A DNA stretch of 64,000 nucleotides from Kribbella sp. ALI-6-A (GCF_001984195.1 NZ_MTQN01000011.1:682001-746000), one strand, 5' to 3'; shown: positions 17,591 to 25,854, numbered from the stretch's first letter. The notes: generated by a model not told the origin, from the letters alone. Numbers and translations are program-made.

Positions 17591-18919
17591 TCACGGCAGG
17601 GTCCCGTACGGCGCCGCCGCGGCCTTCGCGGCGTACAGGAAGGCGGCCTTGTTCTTGGGCCAGAACGTCGAGTCCACACACGAGTACGCCGGGAAGAACC
17701 CACTGCACGTCCCGGACACCGCGCCCACCTCGAACGTGTACGACGCAACGCCACGCGTGCCGTACAACCAGTCGTCGGTCGACCCGGGTGCGAAGTAGCC
17801 GACCCCGCCGTCGCCGGTCGACACCGGGTACCCGTTGAACGCGCCCATCTTCTTGCCCAGGGCAACCAGCGCGGCCCGGTTCGGCGCGGCGGTGTTGGTG
17901 TACCCGTACGGCGCGAGGATGTCGTTGCCGAAGCTGTGCAGGGTCACGAAGACGCCGGTCGTGTCCGCCGCGGCCGGGTCGTCCACGCCGGCCTTCGTGT
18001 CCCGGAACAGCTTGCCCAGCAGCCCTTGCACTGCGATCGTCTCCGGCTCCGAGACCGCCTTGGCCCCCGGATAGGTCTCGTCGCACGGTCCGCCCTGCTG
18101 CGGGTCCCACTGGAAGTTCGAGTTGCGGTTCAGGTCGACCCCGGCGTCGGCAGCCGGGCACCCACCGACCGAGTTGTTCACGTTCTTGCGGTGCATGGCC
18201 GGCCGGCTCGGCGAGGCGGACACCACGTCGACGCCGTCGGGATTGCCGATCGGGACGACCCACAGCTCCCGCGTGTCCAGCACCGAAGTGATCGCCGGGT
18301 CCTTGCCGTACGACGACACCAGCAGGTCGATCCATCGGTAGGCCAGCTCGCCGGTCGACAGCTCGCGGGCATGGATCTGGGCGTACAACACGAACTTCGG
18401 CTTCTTGCCCGTACTGCTCAGTGCGCAGTCCCCGGCGACGAGCTTGCTGATGCACAGCGCCTGGATGTCGTGACCGCCCTGGCCCTTCGTCTTCTTCCAC
18501 GAGTCGCCGATGTCGTAGAGCTTGACCAGGTCCGGGTGCGTCGCGGCGACGGACGCGTTGTGCTCCTCGTGCCCGATCGTCGTGTGGTAGCCGCCGTAGA
18601 ACGTCGTACCGGCCGCGTCAGCGTCGACGCGGTCGAGCGGCTGGTAGACCTCGCCGATCCGGCCGGCCTCGATGCCTCGGTCACGCAGCTTCGCCACCTC
18701 GGCGGGCGTCGCGACCAGCACCGGACGGGATCCGTGCCCGTGGCCGATGTCGTAGCCCTCGCGGACCAGCCCGGCGACCGTCGTACCGGCCGGAAGCCTG
18801 AGTGAGTAGTAGGCCGGCTCAGAGTCGGCAGCGGGTTGCGTCGCGCTGCCCGAGGGCGCGGCGACGACCGCGGCAGCAGCGAGGGCCAAGCAGGCCAGGG
18901 GGACAGCGATTTTCCGCAT
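17591..18919 (-). CDS. Secreted M14-family zinc carboxypeptidase
   Basis: 442 residues. A signal peptide (MRKIAVPLACLALAAAAVVA with an AxA-type cleavage region) precedes the M14 domain. Zinc ligands are His and Glu of IHAREL and a later His in FVTLHSFGND; YTFEVG holds the catalytic glutamate; DLNRNSNFQW holds the substrate-binding Asn-Arg pair. It removes C-terminal residues from peptides outside the cell. ATG 18919 has GGAAGGA upstream. The long N-terminal pre-region (about 100 residues) before the catalytic domain may be a propeptide. Confidence 0.93.
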   Translation of the reverse strand: MRKIAVPLACLALAAAAVVAAPSGSATQPAADSEPAYYSLRLPAGTTVAGLVREGYDIGHGHGSRPVLVATPAEVAKLRDRGIEAGRIGEVYQPLDRVDADAAGTTFYGGYHTTIGHEEHNASVAATHPDLVKLYDIGDSWKKTKGQGGHDIQALCISKLVAGDCALSSTGKKPKFVLYAQIHARELSTGELAYRWIDLLVSSYGKDPAITSVLDTRELWVVPIGNPDGVDVVSASPSRPAMHRKNVNNSVGGCPAADAGVDLNRNSNFQWDPQQGGPCDETYPGAKAVSEPETIAVQGLLGKLFRDTKAGVDDPAAADTTGVFVTLHSFGNDILAPYGYTNTAAPNRAALVALGKKMGAFNGYPVSTGDGGVGYFAPGSTDDWLYGTRGVASYTFEVGAVSGTCSGFFPAYSCVDSTFWPKNKAAFLYAAKAAAAPYGTLP

Positions 18920-19001
18920 GGGGTTCCTTCCGCGGGGCGGGGCGGTTCGCATCAGCAAACCTCACCCGCCGTCGCCACACCATCACAGTGAGCGCTCGAC
19001 C

Positions 19002-19826
19002 TCAGAACAGGATCGTCGCGAACGTCTCGATGGTGCGGAACCCGACCCGCTCGTACGCCGCTCGCGCGGGCGTGTTGAACGCGTTCACGTACAGCGTCAC
19101 GACCGGCGCGATCTGACGGGCCAGCTCGACGACCGCCGCCATCCCGGGCGCGGCCAGCCCTTGCCCGCGGCGTTCCGGGTCGACCCAGACGCCCTGGATC
19201 TGGCAGACGCCGGTGCCGACCGAACCGACCTCCGCCTTGAACACGACCTTGCCGTCCTCGATCCGCGCGAACGCGCGACCGGCGCGGATCAGCTCGGCCA
19301 CCCGCGACCGGTAGAAGGTGCCGTCGGGGCCGGTCTGCGGCGGGACGCCGACCTCCTCGGTGTACATCGCGACGCAGGCCGGATAGAGCACGTCCAGCTC
19401 GACCGGTTCGACCGCGCGGACCAGCGGATCGGGCTCGATCGCGGGCGGTCCGTCGATCACCATGAACGGCTGCTCGCCGCGGATCTCGCGCGCCGGGCCC
19501 CAGTGCGGTTCGAGCGCGGACCACAGCTGGTCGACCGCCACGGCCGGGCCGAGGATCTGGAAACACGTCCGGCCCCGGCGCAACGCGTACGCCGCGAACG
19601 CGCGCAGCGCGGCCTCGCCCGCGCCGACCGGAACCATGTTGCCGCCGGCGTGGCACAGCGACTCGAGCACGCCCTTCTCGACGTAGCCCCAGACCTCCGC
19701 ACCGCGCCGCGGATCGAGCCCGGACGCCTGCACCAGGCTGTCCACGAACACGTTCACGACAGGGTCGCGGGCGATGACGGCCCTCGCCGCTGAGAGGTCA
19801 CGAGGACCGAGAACCCGTACGCCCAC
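19002..19826 (-). CDS. GNAT acetyltransferase with N-terminal DUF4081 domain
   Basis: 274 residues. The C-terminal half is a GNAT fold with the acetyl-CoA loop VDPERRGQGLAAPGMAA (R-R-G-Q-G) and the closing AARAAYERVGFRTIETFATI. The N-terminal half (LSAARAVIARDPVVNVFVDSL) is the DUF4081 region. In many actinobacteria this gene sits between ispG and proS; here proS is near but ispG is 7.7 kb away. GTG 19826 is preceded by TAGGTT with six bases, indicating leaderless transcription. Substrate unknown. Confidence 0.9.
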   Translation of the reverse strand: MGVRVLGPRDLSAARAVIARDPVVNVFVDSLVQASGLDPRRGAEVWGYVEKGVLESLCHAGGNMVPVGAGEAALRAFAAYALRRGRTCFQILGPAVAVDQLWSALEPHWGPAREIRGEQPFMVIDGPPAIEPDPLVRAVEPVELDVLYPACVAMYTEEVGVPPQTGPDGTFYRSRVAELIRAGRAFARIEDGKVVFKAEVGSVGTGVCQIQGVWVDPERRGQGLAAPGMAAVVELARQIAPVVTLYVNAFNTPARAAYERVGFRTIETFATILF

Positions 19827-19894
19827 GCGGAGAACCTAGCCGATTCCCGCCACGTGAGCGCGCAACGGGTCGGCTCACGCCCCAGCGGGTCGGG

Positions 19895-21232
19895 TCAGGG
19901 CCCGGCCGGATCCACCTCGGCGGCCAGCCGGCGCAACGGCGAGGTCCAGGCGACCAGAACACCGGTGAACGCGAACACCCCGAGCACCAGCATCGCGGAC
20001 CGTACGCCGAGGTGGCTGCCGATCACGCCGCCGGTCACCGAGCCGAGGGTCGAGCCGACTCCCCACGACAGCATCCGACCCGCGGTGTTGACCCGGCCGA
20101 GCAGGTGCTCGGGCGTCACCTGCTGGCGGTACGAGATCGAGTTGACGATCACCATCACGTACGCCGAACCCCAGACCAGCAAGGCGATCGCGGCCAGCGG
20201 CCAGGTTGGCATCAGTGGTGTCACAACGCCGAGCGCGGCCGACGCGGGCAAGGCGTAGAGCGTGATCCCGGCCGGTTGCAGACGGCGGAGCAGCTTGGGC
20301 AGACCGACCGCGGCCGCGAGCGCGCCGATCCCCCACGCGCCGTAGACCAGGCCGAACCGCAGTCCCGACGTACCGATGTCGAGCACGCGGTCGGTCCAGA
20401 CCACCATCAACGCCATGAAGCCGCCGCCGGCGAAGGACTGGATGCTGCCGACAATCGTCATCGTGCGGACGCCGGCGTGCCGGACCAGGAAGCGCACGCC
20501 CTCCGCGATGTCGGCGAACACGACCCGGGGCCGCAACGGCGCGCGGCCGTCGCGCTGCTGCGACATCGCCCGCACGATCCCGCGGACCGCGAGCGCCGAG
20601 GCGGCGAAGCTCAACGCGTCGAGGGTGAGCAGAGCGGCCGGGCTGATCGCCGCGAGCGACAGGCCGACCAGAGCCGGCACGAACAGCTCGATCAGGCTCG
20701 ACGCCGTCCAGACCGCGGCGTTCGCCTGGGCGACTCGGGCTCTGCCGACCAGAACCGGCAAGGCGCCGAAGTTGGCGCCGTCGAAGAACGTCGCCACGCC
20801 CTGGACCAGGAACGCGACCACCAGCACGTGCACGACGGTCAGCCCGTCGAGCCAGTAGGCGATCGGCACGGAACTGATCAGCAGGGCGTTGAGCAGATCC
20901 GCCGCGACCATCACGCGCTTGCGGTTCCACCGGTCCGCCAACGCACCGGCGAACAACCCGGCCAGCAAGTACGGCGCCGCCTCGAGCGCGGTCACCAACG
21001 CGGTCAGGAACGGCGACCCGCTCAACCGGTAGACCAGCACCGGCAGGGCGATCGCCGTCACCATCGAGCCCATCGTCGACAAGGCCCGCGCCAGCCAGTA
21101 CCGCCGGAAGTCGGGGTCGTCGCGCAGGCGTAGCGGCGTACGGGGTTCGGCGGTTGACGCGTCGGTCGCGGGGGCGTCGGTCGCCGGATCGGTCGCCGCG
21201 GCACTCACGGCTTCGGCGTCGTCAGAGCGCAC
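19895..21232 (-). CDS. Major facilitator superfamily transporter (MFS_3/enterobactin-exporter-like)
   Basis: 445 residues, about twelve membrane helices after a 35-residue polar, Thr/Ala/Asp-rich N-terminus. The loop GALADRWNRKRVMVAADLLNA is MFS motif A, and LLGRVNTAGRMLSWG is typical of the MFS_3 subgroup that exports siderophores and drugs. Substrate unknown. The GTG start at 21232 overlaps the small upstream gene by 11 bases, so the two may be cotranscribed with the VOC and RHH genes. Confidence 0.9.
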   Translation of the reverse strand: MRSDDAEAVSAAATDPATDAPATDASTAEPRTPLRLRDDPDFRRYWLARALSTMGSMVTAIALPVLVYRLSGSPFLTALVTALEAAPYLLAGLFAGALADRWNRKRVMVAADLLNALLISSVPIAYWLDGLTVVHVLVVAFLVQGVATFFDGANFGALPVLVGRARVAQANAAVWTASSLIELFVPALVGLSLAAISPAALLTLDALSFAASALAVRGIVRAMSQQRDGRAPLRPRVVFADIAEGVRFLVRHAGVRTMTIVGSIQSFAGGGFMALMVVWTDRVLDIGTSGLRFGLVYGAWGIGALAAAVGLPKLLRRLQPAGITLYALPASAALGVVTPLMPTWPLAAIALLVWGSAYVMVIVNSISYRQQVTPEHLLGRVNTAGRMLSWGVGSTLGSVTGGVIGSHLGVRSAMLVLGVFAFTGVLVAWTSPLRRLAAEVDPAGP

Positions 21233-21392
21233 GACTCATCCACACCAACTCGTCGCCGAGCTCCCGGGACGGCGTCCACGCCGCCGGGTCGAGCTTCCCC
21301 ATCACCCAGAACCCCTCCTCCTGGCCGGTCACTCCGACGAGCTCCCCCGCGAATCCGTAACGACCGGTGTGACCCCGCGGACAATCGCGCAC
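21222..21392 (-). CDS. Small hypothetical protein, 56 residues
   Basis: GTG 21392 opens VRDCPRGHTGRYGFAGELVG and the frame ends at TGA 21222 inside the MFS start region. Third codon positions are strongly G/C, and the composition (CPRGH, many Gly and Trp) is protein-like. No family recognised. The frame remains open further upstream to 21470, but those codons look non-coding. It sits between VOC and MFS genes on the same strand, overlapping the latter by 11 bases. Moderate doubt remains. Confidence 0.45.
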   Translation of the reverse strand: MRDCPRGHTGRYGFAGELVGVTGQEEGFWVMGKLDPAAWTPSRELGDELVWMSRAL

Positions 21393-21423
21393 TCGACCGT
21401 GTCCCGCGAGCGTCGCCCGGCGA

Positions 21424-22071
21424 TCACGCGTGTACCCGAACCGGTTGGCCGTCGGGATCGGTGATGGCAATCGTGGAGCCGGTGAGCTCTGCGGCGTACC
21501 CGGCGGCCTTCAGACGAGCCAGGACGTCAGGCAGCGGCTCGGTCGTCCGCAGCTCCAGCCGTACGTCGAACTCGCCGGCGGGCGGGCCGAAGGTGACCTC
21601 GGGGCTGCCGAACAGCTCGAGGAACGACGTCCATTCCGCCTCCGCGGCGCCGGACAACCGCGGGACCACCGTCAACCGAGGGTCCGGAGCGGTTCGATGG
21701 AGCTTGTAGCCGTAGAGGTCGTCCGAACGCTCGTCGATCCAGATCACCACCCCGCCGGGAGCAGTGACCGACAGGACCCGGCCGTACGCCTCGTCCCAGG
21801 TGGTCGCCTCTTCGTGGCCCGCGGCAACCAGTCGGTCCTTGAGCAGGTCGATGTCCGCGGCCTCGAACGAGAGACTGGTGTCCCCGGCCTTGCCACCGGT
21901 CGACGACGTCGCGGCGTCGTGCAGCGCGGCCATGCCGCTGCCCGCCACCAGGTCCACCCAGCCTCCCCTCTCCCCCTCGATCCGGGGACGCAGTCCGAGC
22001 GTCTCCAGGAACGCGCGCATCGCTTCGACGTCCGCCGTGAACCGCAACGGTCGGATCACCACGTCATTCAT
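21424..22071 (-). CDS. VOC-superfamily (glyoxalase/bleomycin-resistance-like) protein
   Basis: 215 residues holding two beta-alpha-beta-beta-beta modules. The first shows [20 protein letters not shown] and [13 protein letters not shown]; the second ends [14 protein letters not shown]. Members bind metal or sequester small molecules; no specific activity can be assigned. ATG 22071 overlaps the RHH stop by eight bases, so translation is coupled to that regulator. The pair suggests the RHH protein controls the downstream set. Confidence 0.82.
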   Translation of the reverse strand: MNDVVIRPLRFTADVEAMRAFLETLGLRPRIEGERGGWVDLVAGSGMAALHDAATSSTGGKAGDTSLSFEAADIDLLKDRLVAAGHEEATTWDEAYGRVLSVTAPGGVVIWIDERSDDLYGYKLHRTAPDPRLTVVPRLSGAAEAEWTSFLELFGSPEVTFGPPAGEFDVRLELRTTEPLPDVLARLKAAGYAAELTGSTIAITDPDGQPVRVHA

Positions 22072-22231
22072 CCCGGCCCTCCTTGTGCTTGTCCAGGTAC
22101 TCGGCCAGCGCCTGCTCGACCAGCGCCGACAGGCTCGCGCCCTCGTCGATCGCCTGGTGCTTCACCCGCCGAATCAGCTCCGGCGGCAGGTACACGTTGA
22201 ACTGCGCCTTCTTGGCGATGTCGTCCGGCAT
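22064..22231 (-). CDS. Ribbon-helix-helix (CopG/Arc-like) DNA-binding protein, 55 residues
   Basis: A short gene starting at ATG 22231. The sequence begins [19 protein letters not shown] and continues [12 protein letters not shown] then [16 protein letters not shown]: a beta strand (QFNVYLP) followed by two helices, the classic RHH antitoxin/repressor layout. The partner downstream is a VOC protein, not a recognised toxin, so a repressor role is more likely than an antitoxin one. No Shine-Dalgarno is visible; a TAGCAT box seven bases upstream implies a leaderless transcript. Confidence 0.8.
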   Translation of the reverse strand: MPDDIAKKAQFNVYLPPELIRRVKHQAIDEGASLSALVEQALAEYLDKHKEGRDE

Positions 22232-22238
22232 GTCTAGG

Positions 22239-22262
22239 ATGCTAGCACGCTATCAAGCTATC
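22239..22262 (-). promoter_or_regulatory. Candidate promoter/operator of the RHH gene
   Basis: The minus strand reads CGATAGCTTGATAGCGTGCT then AGCAT. It contains a direct repeat GATAGC-TT-GATAGC and the palindrome GCTAGC overlapping the -10 box TAGCAT (22239-22244), seven bases before ATG. Short direct repeats overlapping a promoter are typical operators of RHH dimers, so autoregulation is likely. Confidence 0.45.
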
Positions 22263-22295
22263 GGGGAGCCGTGATTTCTGTCGAGGCGCACAACG

Positions 22296-22334
22296 CAACC
22301 AGCGGCCGACCCCATCGGGGCCGGCCGCTGGTTG
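22296..22334 (-). terminator. Strong intrinsic terminator of the merR-thioredoxin unit
   Basis: CAACCAGCGGCC (22296-22307) and GGCCGCTGGTTG (22323-22334) form a 12-bp perfect stem, extended inward by CCCC/GGGG. It begins six bases after the thioredoxin stop. Confidence 0.8.
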
Positions 22335-22340
22335 GCGTCG

Positions 22341-22676
22341 TCAGACGGCAGCGAGCAGCGCGTCGTCCAGGTTCTTCAGCAGCCAGGACTTCGGCCGGGC
22401 GCCGACGACCGACCAGATCAGCTCGCCGTGGTGGAACAGCATCAGCGTCGGCATCGCCATCACCCGGTAGCGGGCCGGGATCTCCGGGCTCTCGTCGGCG
22501 TTCAGCTTCACGATGTCGAGCTGGTCCGCGCGCTCGCGCGCGATCTGTTCCAGCACCGGCACGATCTGATGGCACGGCGGGCACCACTGCGCCCAGAAGT
22601 CGACCAGGACCGGTTTCGCGGCGCCCAGCACCACCTCGTCGAAGTTGCCTTGGTCAACACTCAGCAGGTCGCTCAT
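22341..22676 (-). CDS. Thioredoxin with a WCPPC active site
   Basis: 111 residues with the thioredoxin fold: PVLVDFWAQWCPPCHQIVPV (active site near residue 30), IVKLNADESPEIPARY, and the cis-proline loop VMAMPTLMLFHHGE. The central dipeptide is Pro-Pro instead of the usual Gly-Pro, which should shift the redox potential toward that of some TlpA/CcmG-like proteins, though there is no signal peptide. ATG 22676 has GGAG upstream and overlaps the merR gene by 23 bases, so the regulator and thioredoxin are one unit. Confidence 0.93.
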   Translation of the reverse strand: MSDLLSVDQGNFDEVVLGAAKPVLVDFWAQWCPPCHQIVPVLEQIARERADQLDIVKLNADESPEIPARYRVMAMPTLMLFHHGELIWSVVGARPKSWLLKNLDDALLAAV

Positions 22677-23043
22677 GGACGGGTCTCCTTCTCCAGTTCT
22701 CGGCATCGGCGAGGAGGCCGGTGAGCTTGCCGCGCAGGTCGGTCAGCTCGGCGATCCGCCGATCCACCTCCGCGATCCGCAGCCGGTACGCCGTCAGCGA
22801 CGCCGGGCACACGTCGGCCCGGTCGTTGCCCGCCCGCAGGCACTCGATGAACGGATAGGTCTGCTCCGCGGTCAGCCCGAGACTCAGCAACGCCTTCACC
22901 TCGCGGACGATCACGACGTCCTCCGCGGTGTACCGGCGATAGCCGTTCGGTTGCCGCTCGGGCTTCAGCAGCCCCTGCGACTCGTAGTACCGCACCGCCT
23001 TGACCGTCACGCCGGCCTCGGCCGCCAGGTCCCCGATGTGCAT
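22654..23043 (-). CDS. MerR-family transcriptional regulator
   Basis: 129 residues. The N-terminal winged helix shows MHIGDLAAEAGVTVKAVRYY and PERQPNGYRRYTAEDV, the MerR hallmark, followed by a coiled-coil dimerisation helix. Three cysteines lie in the effector part (near residues 68 and 79 in CLRAGNDRADVCPASL, and the last residue), so metal or thiol/redox sensing is possible. Its 3' end overlaps the thioredoxin gene, which makes a redox signal attractive. The promoter has the overlong spacer characteristic of the family. Confidence 0.92.
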   Translation of the reverse strand: MHIGDLAAEAGVTVKAVRYYESQGLLKPERQPNGYRRYTAEDVVIVREVKALLSLGLTAEQTYPFIECLRAGNDRADVCPASLTAYRLRIAEVDRRIAELTDLRGKLTGLLADAENWRRRPVHERPAEC

Positions 23044-23062
23044 CCCGCCTCCTCGTCACCGA

Positions 23063-23093
23063 CGCTAAACCCTGCCCCTGAGGTCAAGGTCAA
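23063..23093 (-). promoter_or_regulatory. MerR-type promoter with 19-bp spacer
   Basis: On the minus strand TTGACC (23088-23093) and TTAGCG (23063-23068) are separated by exactly 19 bp. The spacer holds an imperfect dyad, ACCTTGACCTC against AGGGGCAGGGT (7 of 11 positions). Overlong spacers with a dyad are how MerR proteins activate by DNA untwisting, so autoregulation of merR-trx is likely. Confidence 0.6.
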
Positions 23094-23128
23094 GCCTACG
23101 GCGGACCGCGAGCGTCGCAGGGGACAGA

Positions 23129-23665
23129 ATGGCCGGCATGATGCTCGGAACCTTCCGGCACGACCCGGACCTCGACCTGACCGGCCGGACCCTGCAGCGC
23201 ACCGCCGTCCGGGGCGCGCTGTTCCGTGATGACGAGCTGCTGCTGCTCGGTTCACGCCACGGCGACTACAAGTTCCCCGGCGGTGGCGTCGAACCCGGCG
23301 AGTCGCCGTCGGAGGCGCTGGAGCGCGAGTTCCGCGAGGAGTGTGGGCTGACCGACGTCGAGGTCGGCCTGTCCTTCGGCAGCACCGTCGAGTACCTGCG
23401 GGCGAGCGAGCCGGAGTACAAGATCTTCAAGATGACCTCGCACTACTTCTTCTGCTCGTCCTCCGCGAATCTCGGAGAGCAACAGCTCGAAGGCTACGAG
23501 ACCGAGTTGGAACTGGTCCCCCGCTGGGTGACCGTCGCCGACGCGCTGCGCGCCAACCTGCAGGTTCAGGAAAGCGGCATCGGCGTCATGCGGTGGCTGG
23601 CGCGGGAGACGAAGGTCCTCCAGCATCTGCAGACGCTCGGGCGACCCGAGCCAGTGGACGGGTGA
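23129..23665 (+). CDS. Nudix hydrolase
   Basis: 178 residues. The Nudix box GGGVEPGESPSEALEREFRE then ECG fits GX5EX7REUXEEXGU. The preceding strand VRGALFRDDELLLLGSRHGDYKFPGG is typical. It hydrolyses a nucleoside diphosphate linked to another moiety; substrate not known. ATG 23129 follows CAGGGGACAGA. It diverges from merR and its last 80 bases overlap the 3' end of the convergent MFS gene, an unusually long antisense overlap. Confidence 0.9.
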   Translation: MAGMMLGTFRHDPDLDLTGRTLQRTAVRGALFRDDELLLLGSRHGDYKFPGGGVEPGESPSEALEREFREECGLTDVEVGLSFGSTVEYLRASEPEYKIFKMTSHYFFCSSSANLGEQQLEGYETELELVPRWVTVADALRANLQVQESGIGVMRWLARETKVLQHLQTLGRPEPVDG

Positions 23666-24797
23666 GCGCCGCCGAGACGAGCAACGACCCGACGGCGAGC
23701 CCGGTCATCGCCGGCGCGGGCCCGACGAGGTCCGCGGCCGCGCCGGCGACGACCGCGACGATGCCGAAAGTGGTCATCCGCAGCGCCGACTCGAGCCCCA
23801 GGACCTGACCGCGGAGCTCGACGGGAGTCGCGTCGGTGAGCAGCTCCTGCTGGGCGAGCGAGGCGCCGTACCCGATGCAGGCCACTGCGACCAGAGCCGC
23901 CAGTACGCCGAGCGGCAGGTCGAAGGCGAATCCGAGAAACGGCACGGCGAGCAGGAAGCGCAGGTACGCGCTCACGGTCCGGCGTGACGTCCGGGTGAGG
24001 AACCGGCCGACGACCAGATCGCCGGTCATCATGCCGGCGGCTCCGGCGGCCAGGAGCAGCCCCGCGCCTGATCCGGCGTACGGGACGAAGAGGGCCTCGC
24101 AGCCCACGATCAGTCCGTTCGGGATGCAGAGGGCGAGCAGGAGCGGCCGGGTGCTCGGGCGCGACAGCAGGATCCGGTTGCCTCGCCAGGTCTCGCGGGG
24201 ACTCGTCCGGGCCAGCCGTCGCGGCGGGCGGTCGGCCAGACCGAAGCGCAGAACCGGGATCGCCAGGGCGGCGAAGGCCGTCGCCAGCCAGAAGACCTGA
24301 GCCGGGTCGAGCACCTGGAGCAGCAGCCCGGCCGCGCCGAAGCCCGCGATCTGCATCGCGCCGACGGACAGGTTCATCGCCGATCGACCGAGCACGAACT
24401 GGTCGGGCGCGACCACCTCGTTGAGCAGTCCCCAGCGCACGCCGGCGCCGATCGACAGCCCGTACGCGACCGCCAGGGTGAGCAGCAACCGAGCGGCCGG
24501 CGAGAGGTCGAACGCCGCCTGCGCCGCGACCGCGAAGGTCGACAGCATGGCAAGCAGAACCAAGATCCGCCGCGGCCGCGCGGTGTCGGCCGCGGACATC
24601 AACGTCGACGCGCCGACCACCTGCGCCAGCGACGGCCCGAACATGACGAACGCGGACAGCAGCGCCGAGCCGGTCCGCTCGTTCACCACGATCGCCAGCG
24701 TCAGGCTGGTCATCGTTGACGAGGCGTTGCCGAGCGCGCTACTCAGCCACAGACTGCGGAACTCGGTCCGGCCGAAGGTCTCCCGGTAGGTACTCAT
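23586..24797 (-). CDS. MFS transporter controlled by a divergent ArsR-type regulator
   Basis: 403 residues, about twelve membrane helices (for example LLLTLAVAYGLSIGAGVRWG and VLAALVAVACIGYGASLAQQ). It begins MSTYRETFGRTEFRSLWLSS, typical of MFS_3-type exporters. A drug or metabolite efflux role is likely but the substrate is unknown. ATG 24797 shares bases with a GGCGAAACC motif that recurs before the divergent regulator. The C-terminus (ADAGGPSSPAPATA) is low complexity and overlaps the Nudix gene. Confidence 0.87.
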   Translation of the reverse strand: MSTYRETFGRTEFRSLWLSSALGNASSTMTSLTLAIVVNERTGSALLSAFVMFGPSLAQVVGASTLMSAADTARPRRILVLLAMLSTFAVAAQAAFDLSPAARLLLTLAVAYGLSIGAGVRWGLLNEVVAPDQFVLGRSAMNLSVGAMQIAGFGAAGLLLQVLDPAQVFWLATAFAALAIPVLRFGLADRPPRRLARTSPRETWRGNRILLSRPSTRPLLLALCIPNGLIVGCEALFVPYAGSGAGLLLAAGAAGMMTGDLVVGRFLTRTSRRTVSAYLRFLLAVPFLGFAFDLPLGVLAALVAVACIGYGASLAQQELLTDATPVELRGQVLGLESALRMTTFGIVAVVAGAAADLVGPAPAMTGLAVGSLLVSAALTRPLARVARASADAGGPSSPAPATA

Positions 24798-24855
24798 GGC
24801 GAAACCCTCGCCGCCGATCGCCGGGACGCCTACAGTTTCGGTTGGAGGCGAAACC
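24798..24855. promoter_or_regulatory. Divergent regulatory region with repeated GGCGAAACC
   Basis: GGCGAAACC occurs at 24798-24806 and again at 24847-24855, 49 bp apart on the same strand. The second copy is also the right arm of a palindrome, GTTTCG (24835-24840) and CGAAAC (24849-24854). The copies abut the start codons of the MFS gene and the ArsR-like gene. This looks like a pair of operators for the regulator encoded here. Confidence 0.45.
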
Positions 24856-25854
24856 TTGTCCGAGTTCCTCGTCGACGCCGACGTGCTGGCCAACGCCCGG
24901 TTCGGCACGTCACAGCTGACCGAGACGGTGTCGGCGCTGAAGATGCTCCGTCAGCCGTCGCAGCCGTGGTACCGGGCCTGGCGCGAGCTGCACCTGCCCG
25001 GGTGGTCGGCACAGCTGGCCGAGCGACCGCTGGGCGCGGCGATCATCGACGCCGCCTTCGGGCCGCGGTGGACGGCCGATTTCCTGACCGTTCCGCCACT
25101 CGCGCCTGATCTCACCTTCGAGCAGGAGATCGCGCCGCTCGCCGCACTCAGCGACGACGAGATCCGGGCGGACCTGCTGGTGACCCGCTCACCGTCGCGG
25201 CGGACTCGTCCCACCATCGCGGACGACGACGCTCCCCCACTCCCGCGTTTGATTGCCGAGGGCCACGATCTCGCCTCGGAGGTGACCACCCTGCTGCGCT
25301 GGATCTGGACCGAGACGGTCAAGCCTGACTGGCCCCGGCGGTACCGCGTGCTGCAGGCCGACATCGTCTCCCGGACGTCGAGCCTCAGCGCGCAGGGCTG
25401 GGCCGGCGTACTGCGCGGGCTGGGACCCGACATCCGCTGGCTCGGCGACGGCCGGATGCAGGTCAACCGCGCGGACTTCCCGCCGACCGACGTCCGGGGA
25501 CACGACCTGATGTTCATCGCCACCCACAGCCTGCGATCGAGCGTGACCTGGCGACTGCCGGGCCAGTTCGCGATCACGTACCCGGTCACCGGCATCTTCG
25601 CCTCCGCCCAGCCGCTCGCCGAACCGCTGGTGCGCCTGCTCGGCCGCAACCGCGCCCGCATCCTGGTCGAGGCCGCGGCACCGATCAGTACGACGGCGCT
25701 GGTGGCGACCACCGGGCTCTCACTGGCGAGCGTCGCCGACCACCTCCGCGTGCTGTCCGACGCGGGTCTGCTGCACCGTCGGCGCTCGGGCCGGCAGGTC
25801 CTCTACTGGCAGACCGCGACAGGCCGGGACGTCACACTCGGCCAGCAGGCCTAG
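24856..25854 (+). CDS. ArsR-like winged-helix regulator with long N-terminal domain
   Basis: 332 residues. The winged helix lies at the C-terminal end (ISTTALVATTGLSLASVADHLRVLSDAGLLHRR and RSGRQVLYWQT), as in DUF5937-type ArsR regulators. The N-terminal 250 residues are probably the ligand-binding part, with aromatic patches (QPWYRAWRELHLPGWSAQL). TTG 24856 is chosen because GGAGG is seven bases upstream; ATG 24796 would overlap the divergent MFS start codon and lacks a ribosome site. Stop overlaps the convergent nucleosidase by CTAG. Confidence 0.83.
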   Translation: MSEFLVDADVLANARFGTSQLTETVSALKMLRQPSQPWYRAWRELHLPGWSAQLAERPLGAAIIDAAFGPRWTADFLTVPPLAPDLTFEQEIAPLAALSDDEIRADLLVTRSPSRRTRPTIADDDAPPLPRLIAEGHDLASEVTTLLRWIWTETVKPDWPRRYRVLQADIVSRTSSLSAQGWAGVLRGLGPDIRWLGDGRMQVNRADFPPTDVRGHDLMFIATHSLRSSVTWRLPGQFAITYPVTGIFASAQPLAEPLVRLLGRNRARILVEAAAPISTTALVATTGLSLASVADHLRVLSDAGLLHRRRSGRQVLYWQTATGRDVTLGQQA

